Positions 33,213 through 45,070 of a DNA stretch of 64,000 bases are shown here, piece by piece (the first letter of the stretch is position 1; each line of letters opens with the position of its first letter). The translations under genes were made by a program, and so were the position numbers. Origin of the DNA: Magnolia sinica (taxonomy: Eukaryota > Streptophyta > Magnoliopsida > Magnoliales > Magnoliaceae); assembly GCF_029962835.1 (NCBI RefSeq), contig NC_080574.1, positions 40,305,501 through 40,369,500 of the forward strand, given 5' to 3'. The notes below the pieces were generated by a model. The model did not search any database and was not told the origin of the DNA. It worked only from the letters and a program-made list of their open reading frames with translations.

Positions 33213-35432
33213 TTAAAGTCCTGCCGACATCGACTGCTTCACTTCCAGCTGAGTCGGCTCTTCAGCAGGGCTATCGGCGAGAGAAATCATGTCGAGCTCA
33301 GGATACAAGTCCTTAACATCCTCAAGGCACTTGTCATACCCGAGGCTATAGAGTGCATCCCTCTCTTCCTCCCACTACTTGAAGGCCTTAAACTCCTTTA
33401 TAGCCGCCACCCGAGCCTCCGGAATAGCCGCCTGGGCTTCCTTCAGTTTCACTCTGAAAATGTACTTCATCTCGCCCAGCTCGGCCTTCCATCTGGCACC
33501 CTTCTCTTGGGCTTCTTTTAGGAGTAAACCCGATGCTTCCAGCTCGACCCTCACTCGGGACTCATTCTTCTGAGCCTCCTCAGCCTCACTCTTTAAAGCA
33601 GTGACCTCATATCAGAGCTGCTTGGACTCGACGGTCTTCCTCGTAAGGCTCGCCTCCACCTCCTTGCACTCCACCTCGATGCGCAGCATCTCGTGATGAG
33701 CATTCAAAAGGGCGGGGCCGAATTGAAAAGCAGATCCACGTAAAAAAAAAAGAAGAAGAAGAAAAAATGTCGAAGTAATAAAAAATTACTGCTATGAAGG
33801 AAACATCCTACCTTGTACAAGAGTGCCGCCATCTGGCCAACAATACCTGACATAGGCATCTCCATCACCCTGGTGAACTCAACATCAAGAACGTGTCAAG
33901 CTATCCAGGAGAAGAGGCCCTTTGTCATGGCAGAGGTAGTTTGGAGGGTTCCCTGAGTCTCACCCTCAACCACCAACCGAACTATCTGTCTAGGCTTGAG
34001 GCGAGAGGGACTGAGCCTCAAAACCAGGAGTTGCCCGAACCTCGAAGGTTGGGCCTCAGCAACGGCGGCCGCCTTCGCAGCAACCCCAACCACCTTAGAG
34101 ACCACAGGTAAGTCTGGAGGAGTGACGGTGAGAATGTTGGCAGGGTCGGTAGCCACACTCGACCGACAAGCCACGGACAAAGAGGCAACAGTTGCCCTCT
34201 TCTTTGAAGATTTTTTCTTCTAGGTCACCTCGGCGTCAGAAGGAGCACGACGCTTAGAGCGACTCTGCTCAAGCATCACTATACGACGAAAGAAAATGAT
34301 CAGTAAGTAGACGGATGAAATAATCATCAACTATCTTTTAGAGTATACCTGATATGGATGAGGCAAGACCTGATTTCAAAAGAAGCTCAGGTGTAATTAG
34401 TTGCCTCCAAGACCTCAACACAGCGTCCACCGACCTCGCCTCGGCTATTCGGTTATGCTCTGATTTACTAGGCAAAGCTATCAAAGACCATTACAATCAG
34501 AGACGAGGAAAGCAAAAATAATTTAAGGAAAATTCAATTTAGACATACCAACCTGGTTGAGCGAAGAGAGTCGGAACCTGAGGGCATAGCCTGGAAGCTG
34601 CCAGAGCCTCCAATCTCCCAACGTCCAGAACTACTTACTCTTTCAGTTCTTGTTCGAGGTCGGGGCGTCTGTAATTATGGCATTGCCAGTCTTCAGCGAG
34701 GCAAAAAAATAATATCAACCCTCATGATAGGGGTTGGACTTCACCCGGTACAGGTAGAGAAATTCATCCACTATTAGCTCGGGTTGGTCAAGCTCAGCCC
34801 AGAAGATGAAAAACCCCACCAGCGCCCTCTAGGCATTCGAAATTATCTACCCAGGAGCTAACTCCAGGCACAAGAGGGCGTCCCTAACTATACAATGAAG
34901 AGGGAGCCTCAAGCCATACTAGAGGGCGACCAAGAATAGCCACCTCGTTGTCTTGGGGGTCGCTCGAAATTTCACCAAGTATGAGAGCTCGGAGCAACAT
35001 AGAGTCTGGAATGTAGTACTCTGACCTAATCCATACCAGGGTGAATTTCACTAGAGTTGACCCGATTGTCCCGGTCTCTTCCAACTCCAACGACGATTGG
35101 TCGACCTCATCCCTGGCTGGGGCAGTCCCCTCAGCGTCCACTAGCTGGTTAGCCGAGGACTGGGCAACCATCCTCAACCCATGGGACACTTGTAAGTCCC
35201 TATCACTCATCATCACCAGCAGAGAGGGTGGGTTCTCCAAAAGGTCAAAATCATCCGGCCCACCATCACGCTGGGACGACTCCCCTCCATTGGTCAGATG
35301 GTCTTGACATTTTTTCTTTTTGATCGAAACAGTCGCCGGAAGCCGGAAACCTGGAAAAAAGAAATAAAAGGGGGAAAGAAGACAGGGGACGAAGCTCACC
35401 GGAGAAGGAGCTTGAAGATCACCAGAAATCAC
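33213..35432 (-). pseudogene. Antisense ORF of the Tat element (gypsy-type 'putative transposon protein')
   Basis: Minus-strand gene between integrase and the 3' LTR. The start is at 35432 (MISGDLQAPSP). The conserved core follows at 35020-34890: VWIRSEYYIPDSMLLRALIL then GEISSDPQDNEVAI, the pattern of the Pfam family once named Transposase_28 (putative gypsy-type transposon), usually read 'YRIPDSxxLRxPxxGExPS'. Further pieces continue to 34560. The C-terminal half (33700-33230) is a coiled coil: EMLRIEVECKEVEASLTRK, KEAQEKGARWKAELGEMKY, then YDKCLEDVKDLYPELDM, ending EVKQSMSAGL at the stop 33213. There are in-frame stops (for example at about 34880 and 33607) and frame changes. The function is unknown; many Tat elements carry such an ORF. 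A TATA box sits 68 bp upstream. Confidence 0.8.
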
Positions 35433-35499
35433 CTAAGTTTAGGATGAGCAGAGAAGAGAGGAAGAAAGACTACATAGCAAATGAGCCCTGCTAGGGCAT

Positions 35500-35510
35500 C
35501 CCCTTTTATA
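35500..35510 (-). promoter_or_regulatory. TATA box for the antisense ORF
   Basis: The minus strand reads TATAAAAGGGG, 68 bp upstream of the antisense start codon. Its placement suggests the antisense ORF has a promoter independent of the LTRs. No transcript evidence is available here. Confidence 0.6.
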
Positions 35511-36200
35511 GAAGACCCAGACGTACATGCTCACACTTATTACAGCAGCCAAAACAGCTCCTCGACGCCCACGCTCGAACATGTGGAGCTCTCCTACACA
35601 CTCGTTGACTCAACTCCTTAAAAGACGCCACGCGTCAGCACCTCATGTAATACCCTAAACTTTTCAATACCCGAGTATTGAAAGTTCTCGAGTGTTACCA
35701 TGAAATTTAACTTATTATGTACATGTGTACGATACCAATCTAGCTATCCTAAACTTATATCATTCTCTAACACGAATCTGACCGTTGTGAATAATCTCCA
35801 TTCATAGATCAAGTCATTTGACCGTTGATTTTGAGATAGGATTACATATATCTAATTATTCTCACTTGTCCATCATAACCAACCGTTCAGTCAACTATTC
35901 ACTGCTAGGTAAAGATTTCTGACCGTCCACTCTGAGTTTGGACCACCTAATCATAGTAAACTAGCTACTTGATCTCGGCATCCACTTGTGCACATATCAA
36001 ATTGAGATTCTAATCTGTTCATCTTATTTACAACCTATGAATATGCTTAACCCACCATCAAAACTACAATATGAGAAACTTATACATGTGAACTAGTCAC
36101 TTGAATCTAATGATATACATGTTCTACCACTTAATCACTCCAAAAATTCACTTGTGATCATCCATTTATAAAACTGACCATACACCCACTTACATAGATG

Positions 36201-37415
36201 ATCAGAGTACTAACCATCAAGTTTTTCTATTTTTAACATCTCATTTGACCATCCATTATGTTGGTTGATATATGTGCATTACCTTAATTAGTTTGGTGAA
36301 TAATTTCTTATTCATAATGATTTAGAAATAAGTTATTTTGTAAGAATTAGTTAAAAACGTGTCTACAACCATCTTGAATCATTAGATTTTCCAAAACTCT
36401 CATATCGGTAATAATTATGAAAATTTCATTAACCTAGACCCATGTATTCTAGATTACATTGTTCCCATGATCTGTTTGATGTGAAATTTTATACCATGAC
36501 TATGTATCATAAATTAACCATACATGTCAAATTTCAGTCCTTAGATCATTGTAAAAGTAATCCAATTGACAAATCAGCCCCTTAACCTTTGATTTTGGTG
36601 TCCATCGAGTGAAGAAACCTCGTGGGTAGTCATGGTAGGATATTTTTCTTCATATAAATGATTTAAATTGCCCATTATATGGATCAAGTATGAAATATGA
36701 AGACCCCACTTTGGTAGACTTTTCCTTAGGCGCAAAGTTATTCTATCAAGACCTACTAACTCCTTATAAATCTGGATCTTCCAATTTAACCACTTCTTTC
36801 CGTCCATCGCAACTCGAATTTGGACCACAATCTGGTCTCATATGACTAAGAGGTTATACAAAATTTAGGCCCCGATCTATGATCCTACACCATTGAAGGT
36901 TGAAGTCAATTCCTTCATTTTGGTACAAAAGGTGAAGTTTTATATTTATTCTTTTTCCATCATCGATCAACTACCAAATTTTGTCTAACCATTTGTCTAT
37001 CCTAACTATATATTTTTCCAAAAATTGGGCCCTGATCATTAAGTGTGGACCGTTAATTGAGATCAAGTTCATTCTGACACCTATTAGGAGAATTTTCAAG
37101 ATAGGCCAATCTAAATTTCGGATCACTAAGAAAATCATATATCCCGGCTCTATTCGACGACTCTAACACAATGGGTGAATTAAATTTAAAGAAAGATCAT
37201 TTGAAAAAGAAAATTGGAGAAACTCAATCCAAGTGGGATGTGAAACACACCCCTCTCACATGCCCACTCCTTTTAAAAAGGAGTGTGCATTCCCTCTCCT
37301 CTCACATGCCCAATCTCCCAATGCCCAAGGAGAGAGAGAGAGAGAGAGAGAGAGAAAGAAAGAAAAAGAAAAAGAAAGAAAGAGAAAGGGACAGAAAGAA
37401 AAAGAGAAGGAGAAG
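36201..37415 (+). repeat. Duplicated LTR block, left copy
   Basis: It begins atcagagtactaaccatcaa and ends in the GA-rich tract at agaaggagaag. The right copy is 39091-40298. By eye they differ at roughly two per cent of sites. The short ORFs at 36574-36828 (minus) and 37171-37460 (plus) recur as near copies in the right block. Confidence 0.92.
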
Positions 37416-39090
37416 ACGCGCGGTGCACTGAACCAAGACAAGCGGTCAAGCAGCGTTTGACCGCACGCTCCCGCGCGCGACAGAGAAAGCTCTGTTTTGT
37501 GAACCAATCGCTGTGATCTTGTAGTGGGCCACCATCCGAGGTTTTCAGGTCGATCTGGACCATTCAGTAGACTCTAACAGCGCAGCTAACATGGACCTAG
37601 GAGAGATAATTTCAGGAGGCAATGTAGATTAGAAATCAACCGTTCAAACACAGGACGAAAGGTGAAAGGAGAAATCCAGTGGGCCGCACGAAATCTAATC
37701 TACAATCCACTTTTCCTAACCTATTTTTCACCGGGAATCAAATGGACGGAGTGGATTTCTCATCTGAGCCTGATCGAGGACCCCTCTAGGTCCAGCGGAA
37801 CTCTTAGGCGGTCCCTGTTCCGCGGACGTCCGGGAAACCCGGTCGCTGTGGGCCCCTCTGCGCTTCTGATCAACATCAGGTCGATGATCCAGACCATCCA
37901 GACTTATGCTGATAAGGTGTTGATCCTGTCCAAGAAGTTCGAATGGATCAAATAGCCGAAACAGATCGGCTATTGCGCCAAACGCGGGTTGATCGCGGGT
38001 CCTCCGCCTGTTGCTGCGAAAGCTCTTTTATTCCGACTCCAACACAGTCTCTTATGCGAAAAACTTCCGCATGGAGGACGAAAATTGGGTGCCGACGAGA
38101 GTGCTATAAAAAAAAGAGAGAGAGAAAGTGTAAGGGATCGAACGAAGGTTGGCTGGAGGTGGTCTTTGGTTGGGAAAAAGGATTGAAGGAAGAAAAACGG
38201 GAAGAGAACGGTGGTTTTTCTCCTGCTGGACATGGCTGAAAGGAGGCTTTGCTGAGGAGGCTTTGCTGGTGCACAGTGGCAGCGTGTGGAGAGGAACGGA
38301 GAGAGTGCTGGAGCAGAGGCTGGGTTTTGCCTCTCTTTCCTTCTTGTTCTTTTCTTTTCCTTTTTATTTTTATTTTGTTGTTTAATCAGCCCATCCATGT
38401 GTGGCTAATCCTCTTAGCTAGGGCTAAGAGGTGAAGCCTGTAACGAGATGGGAGACACTATTTCATGCATTTAATTTAAATTTCTGAACTGAACTTGGTT
38501 TTAAAGTTAATTATTAAAGGAATAGTTTCTCTCAGTCTTTAATGGTCTGTTGTGACTGAAATTACAATGGATTTGCAATGGCTTTGAATATTTCTTTTTT
38601 CTTTCAATGTTTATGACGTCAGGAGGCCCTGTTGTTCACCATCGTCTCCTGGGCATGGTTGGATGACAGTTTCCTTCCTAACCTTCATAACATGTGGTTT
38701 GGTTGGTGAATTAGTTTAATCCTGTTGTTTGCTTTGTCTCCTAGGCATGGTTAGATGATGGAATCCATTCTAATTCATACACCTTTCACCTCTTGAAAAC
38801 TATATCAAGTAAGTTCAGTTTGAATTCCATAATCCTTGATGCAGGCATAAGATCTCCCTGATCTCTACAAGTCGATCCTCTGAATCCCTAGTTTCCTTTC
38901 TCCGAATTCTTAAAGTTTTAGATAATTATTCCACAATTATTTCTTAAATTCTATTTGGTTTAGATCACATCTTAGTCTAGTTCTAGTTCTACTTGGTTTC
39001 AGATAACGTACAGGTATTAGTCCCTGTGGATTCGACCTCGGTCTTACCGAGTTTATTACTACATCACAACCCTATACTTGGGGAGTGAAC
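37416..39090 (+). mobile_element. Athila-like LTR fragment inserted in the Tekay-like LTR, 5' truncated
   Basis: The right end carries gattcgacctcggtcttacc and 'ccctatacttggggagtgaa' then CA, the terminal block also found at 6001 and (reversed) 8492. A TATA-like gctataaaaaaaag is at 38103. No LTR start or TSD exists at the left edge, where the sequence joins the Tekay-like LTR in its GA-rich tract. Several short ORFs (37943-38434) overlap on both strands, but none has family features. A segment at 37743 (ggacggagtggatttctc) is shared with other intergenic places in the window. Confidence 0.65.
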
Positions 39091-40298
39091 ATCAGAGTAC
39101 TAACCATTAAGTTTTTCTATTTTTAACATCTCATTTGACCATCCATTATGTTGGTTGATATATGTGTATTACCTTAATTAGTTTGGTGAATAATTCCTTA
39201 TTCATAATGATTTAGAAATAAGTTATTTTGTAAGAATTACTTAAAAACGTGTCTACAACCATCTTGAATCATTAGATTTTCTAAAACTCTCATAACGGTA
39301 ATAATTATGAAAATTTCATTAACCTAGACCCCTGTATTCTAGATTACATTGTTCCCATGATCTGTTTGATGTGAAATTTTATACCATGACTATGTATCAT
39401 AAATTAACCATATATGTCAAATTTCAGTCCTTAGATCATTGTAAAAGTAATCCAATTGACAAATCAGCCCCTTAACCTTTGATTTTGGTGTCCATCGAGT
39501 GAAGAAACCTCGTGGGTAGTCATGGTAGGATATTTCTCTTCATATAAATGATTTAGATTGCCCATTATATGGATCAAGTATGAAATATGAAGACCCCACT
39601 TTGGTAGACTTTTCCTTAGGCGCAAAGTTATTCTATCAAGACCTACTAACTCCTTATAAATCTGGATCTTCCAATTTAACAACTTCCTTCCGTCCATCGC
39701 AACTCAAATTTGGACCACAATCTAGTCTCATATGACTAAGAGGTTATACAAAATTTAGGCCCCGATCTATGATCCTACACCGTTGAAGGTTGAAGTCAAT
39801 TCCTTGATTTTGGTACAAAAGGTGAAGTTTTATATTTATTCTTTTTCCACCATCGATCAACTACCAAATTTTGTCCAACCGTTTGTCTATCCTAACTATA
39901 TATTTTTCCAAAAATTGGTCCCTGATCATTAAGTGTGGACCGTTAATTGAGATCAAGTTCATTCTGACACCTATTAGGAGAATTTTCAAGATAGGCCAAT
40001 CTAAATTTCGGATCACCAAGAAAATCATATATCCCGGCTCTATTCGACGACTCTGACACAATGGGCAAATTAAATTTAAAGAAAGATCATTTGAAAAGAA
40101 AAAATTGAAGAAACTCAATCCAAGTGGGATGTGAAACACACCCCTCTCACATGCCCACTCCTTTTAAAAAGGAGTGTGCATTCCCTCTCCTCTCACACGC
40201 CCAATCTCCCAATGCCCAAGGAGAGAGAGAGAGAGAGAGAGAAAGAAAAAGAAAAAGAAAGAAAGAAAAAGCGACAGAAAGAAAAAGAGAAGGAGAAG
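39091..40298 (+). repeat. Duplicated LTR block, right copy
   Basis: Near-identical to 36201-37415. Here it continues normally past the GA-rich tract into gaagcctagacgccctcttc, as in the intact LTR at 10548-13802 (reverse strand). Confidence 0.92.
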
Positions 40299-42004
40299 CC
40301 TAGACGCCCTCTTCCCTCTCCATATGTATGGTGTCTCCCTCTTACTCAAGCGATGTCGTAATTTATGTGGAAGCTTTTCATATAGAAGTTTTCATACATG
40401 AATATCTACCTAGGGTATAGATCTAAGGCTAAGGTGAGGAATTCCGTTAAACTTATATTAATTTGAGTTGATTAGATTTATCCTATTTTTACATACTTCT
40501 ATATTACTGTGAATCCTCCTTGCAATTGTTTGATTTATCACCATCAGTTATTTATCCTTTGAAAATTATGATATCATGTTAATTACATGTGATCTCTATT
40601 AATTTATGTGGGGTGATGGATACAAGTCTTGCCCTTACCTTTACTAATTTTGTTGAGTTAGCCCTTGCTACTCTCCTCTTTTGTTGAGTTAGCCATTGTT
40701 ACTCTCTTCTTTTGTTGAGTTAGTCATTGTTACTCTTCTCTTTTGTTGAGTTAGCTTATTACTACTCTTCTCTTTTATTATGTTAGCCATTTGTTACCTC
40801 CATTTAAGGCTTGAGCATATGTCTTGAAATTTTAAAACTCACATGATTCAATTTATCTCTCTATCGATGTAAGTGATGTGTTAGAGGTATTACAGCTAGT
40901 GATTCAAATATTTAACGTGGACGTAATGCATTTCAGGTAGCAGCTCTCTTGGTTGACACATAATTTCGTAGGTTGGTTGGCATGGTGCACAATCGATGTA
41001 AGTAAATTTACATGCATGTTACATCACTTCTCGAGATTGGATGTCAAAAATAGTCTTTCCATGAACACATCGTGTCACGTAAATTCGTCAATTGCATTAT
41101 TGCGTCGTCTTGAGATGTTCGCATAAATTCACATTAACGTTGGACACATCAGCGAATCTCCGTAGTTATGGGATGCAAGGCGAGTCGATTTTTCCATGAA
41201 TTATATTCCACATTGTGATAATCACTACGTATGATGAGCCGCACACACTTTACTAGGCATGCATTCGTGTATATTGGTTACGCATGCTAATACCTATCGT
41301 AGTAATGGAGTACGAGACGTATCAGAACCCTTACATTACTTTTATAAATCTCTTGAATTATTGTTAATCTTAAAGGATAACCATCACTATGAGTGGGGCA
41401 TTGACCATCTCCAACCGTATAAATGATGCAGGTGATGTATAGATTAAAGACCTAGAGGACCATCCCCCTATGAAATATTATACTGAATGAATAAGAAGAT
41501 AGTTTTATAATTTAGTTTTATATTTTCGCTACAAACATGATAATGTAATAAGCTCCCATTGAGAGGATATTTGATAATTTGTTGAATTCTTTTACTTTAA
41601 TGAAATAATAAATATAGTCGATTTTATTCTTGTAAATGGTTATCTTTGTGAATATAACTGAATGTAATCTAAATGGAAAAAAAAATATGGTGCAATTTTT
41701 AAAGCATCAAATTTATACATTATTAACACTGAAAATTCTTAGGCATAAGTATGTACTCAGGCCGCAAAAATTTCGAAACGTTACACCTCATAAGCCAGAA
41801 GCCAAGCAGGCATGCCGCCAGAGCACGTGACCTTGAGCGGCGTGCATAATCTCGATCGTGACATATCATGATTACAAATGTGCTCCAATTCCCGTGCATG
41901 ACGCCTCACTTCATATCGATAACGGGCAGGTCCTACGCCCCCATGTGCGAAAATGTTTGACCTCACCAAAATTAAACCTACTTCTCAAGCCCGCTACGCG
42001 AGCT

Positions 42005-42022
42005 CGAAAGTAGGGGGCTTAC
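42005..42022 (+). other. Polypurine tract of the Tat element
   Basis: GAAAGTAGGGGGCTTAC lies directly before the 3' LTR start (TATTACGGG). Its place and G-run fit the plus-strand primer of the Tat lineage. Confidence 0.75.
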
Positions 42023-42910
42023 TATTACGGGTAAAAACAGACTAGCTACTAAGAAAAAAATAGTTCAGACATATATACACAATGCGAGAAGGTCGGCCAG
42101 CGCTAGTCATGACCAAGGAGCTCCTAAATGGCCAGGGAAGAACACTTTGTTACATTTCATGGAACGACTCCAAGTTCGGCCATCGGTAGATGGAATCTCT
42201 CTGCCTCCATCAGATATCGAGCCCTTCAACGGACCCATACATTTCTGAGTTGATGCTCGGAACATCTCTGTGAAAAGGATCCCAAAGCACGACCCCACGC
42301 CACAGGACAAAATGAAGAGGATGGAGGTCCGTCTATACTCTACCATGGAAAGGAGCTCAGTCTTGGTCCTTCCACACAACTTCCAAGGGTAGATCGACAA
42401 TCTACTCATTGTAAAGCTCGACCTCAGCTCACTAGAGGATTCAGGTCGGTAAACCACTCTCAGGTAGCCGTATAAATCACCTCGATCTCTTACTACGTGC
42501 CCCTACCCTTTCTAACCTAGTTCCAATTGTAATTACCTGAGATCCTAGCTATGGATCTCGGAAGATTATTGCAACATGGATCCGCCCGAGATCTCCGCTG
42601 AGGATCTTGGAAGATATCCATGACATAAATGGGATTCGAGTCCCTCTACAATATGCACTTACTAAACAAGGAGATCACCCTCTACGCCACCGGCCTCTCT
42701 CAACTATAAAAAGGGTATTCCTAATGATGAAAGGTACATGCACATTCCTACCTAGAAAATACACCCAAACCATTTATGTTCTACTAGACTTAGCTTGCCT
42801 ATTTGACTTTGGCATCAGAGGGTCCCTTGCTGCAACCAGGGTCTCCATCTTTGTCTTATTTTACAGGTCTCAAGTGGTCTAAGAAGGACGACCAGATTTT
42901 TACATTAACA
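42023..42910 (+). mobile_element. 3' LTR of the Tat element
   Basis: It starts TATTACGGGTAAAAAC (TG mutated to TA) and ends TTTTTACATTAACA, 888 bp. It is followed by the TSD AGTTG. A TATA-like actataaaaagggt lies at about 42703. It aligns with the 5' LTR over its full length. Confidence 0.93.
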
Positions 42911-45070
42911 AGTTGAAATAGGGTTTTTCACTATTTAAATAGATAAATTATTAGAGAAAACTATAAAGAGGTATTTTATCATGCACCAATTTTCCTATAG
43001 AATTTCTACATTATTTTTTCACCCTCTCCCATGAAAAAAAAAAAGAAGAAAGAAGATTCTTATATTTAATAAAGGTACAGAAACTGTAGTTGTTTGTACC
43101 ATAATGGCCATTTTGGTCAATTAATAATAATAATTAAAAAAAGGGGCTATATCAGCTCATAACAGCTCATTATGAGCCTTTTTTTTGTAACAATTGTTAC
43201 AATCATAACAAGCAATTGTTTCCACTATTACCCTTTAATGCTTATTTCTTTCTCATCCTTTCCTATTGCTTACCACAACTGATATCCTATTCCTTTCTAA
43301 GAGGTTTGCTAACTACACGTTTGGTTCCGTACACCTCCACTTGCCTTCACACATGCCAATATGTAAGATGTGACTGAGACATGAGATTGTTAGGAATAGT
43401 ACTTAAATCTTCTTCTTAAAACATCATGCAATTTCACTTTTTATGTAGGCCACAGCATACAAAGTAAATTGATGGTTAACATTTTCTTCTAGCATCCATT
43501 TGTTTTGATGAGTAGACTGGGCAAATTTTCACACGAGTTAATATTAGTATGAAAGAGGAGAAGTGCATGGAAGAGGCAAAAATAATAAACATATACACTT
43601 AAAGATAGGCTTAAGGTACGTTAAAGTGTCACTATATTTAAGGTGATATTCGCATCCTAATGATGGTTAAACTAAGTTGCAAGAGAGTTATAACAAGTCC
43701 ATATCCAAAATACAATAAGCTTCTTCTCTTAAACTAGATAAATGTAGGCTTTAGCCTACAAAACCAAAAAACCACACCCCAAACCTACTTCTATTGCATA
43801 CACCCCTGACTTCTTAATATTAAGTTTTCCCCTGGCTTTTTTTTTGTCTACAATTTACCCTCTATAAATTTTACAATTTTTGCAAACAAGTGTCCAATGA
43901 ATCATGAGTTTAATTTTGCTCAGACAATTTTGGACTATGACTTAATAAGTTGCACAATTTAGTTAGCTAAATTTGAAATAGGGTTTTCCACTGTTTGGAT
44001 AGGTAAATTATCATAGAAAACTACAAGGAAGTATTTTCCCATGCACCAATTTTCCTATAAAAAATTTTATATTATTTTCTCACCCTCTCCCATGAAAAAA
44101 GAAAGATTCGTTAATTATTTTCCTATAAAAAGGAAAATTCTATATTATTTGATAAAGGTATATGGACTGTAATTACTTTATGATACAGACCATACTGGCC
44201 ATTTTAGTCAAATAAAAAAAATTGGGATATATCATCCCATAACAACCCATTATGGGACGTTTTTTCCGTAACAATTGTTACAGCCCCATAATATGCAATA
44301 GTTTCCACTGTTATCTATTTTTCACACACCCACGCACTCACACTACAACAAGATTTAACCACAATGAGTACTCAAACCCATGACCTTGTGTTGAAACTCT
44401 TATGAGTCTACCACTAAGGCATGAGTTAAGGACCCTTTTAATGCTTATTTCTTTCTCATCATTTCTTATTCCTTAAAGTGACTGATATTGTATTTCTTTC
44501 TAGGAGGCTTGTTAACTATAAGTGTAGTATCCTACACATCCACTTGCCTTCACACCGGCCAATATGTAAGACGTGATTAAGACCTGAGAATTTCCTAATT
44601 TTCGGAATAATGCTTAAATCTTCTTCCTAAAACATCATACAATTTCACTTTTTTAGGTGGGCCACAACTCATAAAGTGAATTGATGGTTAACATTTTCTT
44701 CTAGCATCCATTTGTTTTGATGAGTAGATTGTGCTAATTTTCGCATGAGTTGATGTTGGTGTGAAAGAGGAGAGGTGTATAAAATAGGCAAAAATAAAAG
44801 ATATACACACTTAAAGATAGGCTTAAGGTGCATTACAACATCGTTATATTTAAGGTGATATTTGCACCCTACTGCTAGTTAAACCAATTTGCAAGAAAGT
44901 TATAACAAATCCGTCTCCAAAATACAATAAACATCTTCTCTTAAATAAGAGAAATGTGGGCTTCAGCTTGCAAAACTAAGAAACTGCGCCCCAAACACAC
45001 TTTTACAGCATGCACCATTGACTTCGCACTATTAAGTTTACTCCTAGATTTTTTTTTTATAGTTTACCCC
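42911..45070. repeat. Tandem duplication, ~1.06-kb unit, two diverged copies
   Basis: The landmark gaaatagggtttttcac (42915) recurs as gaaatagggttttccac at 43975, 1060 bp on. Many others follow at the same offset: catgcaccaattttcctat, caccctctcccatgaaaaaa, ttgtaacaattgttac, and gcatccatttgttttgatga. The left copy is continuous with 23400-23509 across the Tat insertion ('aagtgtccaatgaatcatga' at 23426 and again at 43888). No coding sequence is visible. A SINE is present only in the second unit. Confidence 0.85.
44315..44433 (-). mobile_element. tRNA-derived SINE
   Basis: The minus strand reads atgccttagtggtagactca, which fits a polymerase III box A (TRGCnnAGTGG), and 31 bp on gtcatgggtttgagtactc, which fits box B (GGTTCGANTCC) with changes. 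It ends in a short A-rich tail (gaaaaata). The equivalent place in the other tandem unit, near 43228 ('ccactattaccctttaatgc'), lacks this ~115-bp segment. Confidence 0.65.

Larger units (their letters stand above)
35646..41785 (+). mobile_element. Rearranged Tekay/Del-like solo LTR, TSD CCTCA
   Basis: It starts TGTAATACCCTAAACTTTTC and ends CGAAACGTTACA. Perfect 5-bp TSDs CCTCA lie at 35641-35645 and 41786-41790. It is the same family as 10548-13802 in the opposite orientation. The span is 6140 bp, but one extra 2890-bp block (a foreign 1675-bp segment plus a repeat of 1.2 kb of the LTR) accounts for the excess: 6140 minus 2890 is 3250 bp, against 3255 bp for the other copy. So one LTR inserted once and later rearranged. 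It lies between the antisense ORF and the 3' LTR of the Tat element. Confidence 0.9.
23510..42910 (+). mobile_element. Complete but defective Tat-lineage Gypsy retrotransposon, TSD AGTTG
   Basis: It has two LTRs (23510-24419 and 42023-42910), a primer-binding site, ordered gag-PR-RT-RH-aRH-INT remnants, an antisense ORF and a polypurine tract. The flanks 23505-23509 and 42911-42915 are both AGTTG, a perfect 5-bp TSD. The span is 19.4 kb, and subtracting the three nested insertions (26302-26883, 27680-29747, 35646-41785) with their TSDs gives about 10.6 kb, normal for this lineage. The second RNase H between RH and INT, and an antisense ORF upstream of the 3' LTR, are lineage markers. Many stops and frameshifts make it non-functional. 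Confidence 0.95.

Noticed and set aside
34884..35432. Independent host gene on the minus strand
   Set aside because: It lies within the TSD-bounded Tat element at the place where relatives carry an antisense ORF, and it has stops downstream.
37943..38434. Overlapping ORFs on both strands, possibly a small gene
   Set aside because: The frames are short, mutually overlapping and without motifs; the region is the R-U5 part of an Athila-like LTR fragment.
44350..44430. Functional tRNA gene
   Set aside because: Box A and box B are imperfect, no cloverleaf or acceptor stem can be drawn, and an A-rich tail follows; a SINE fits better.
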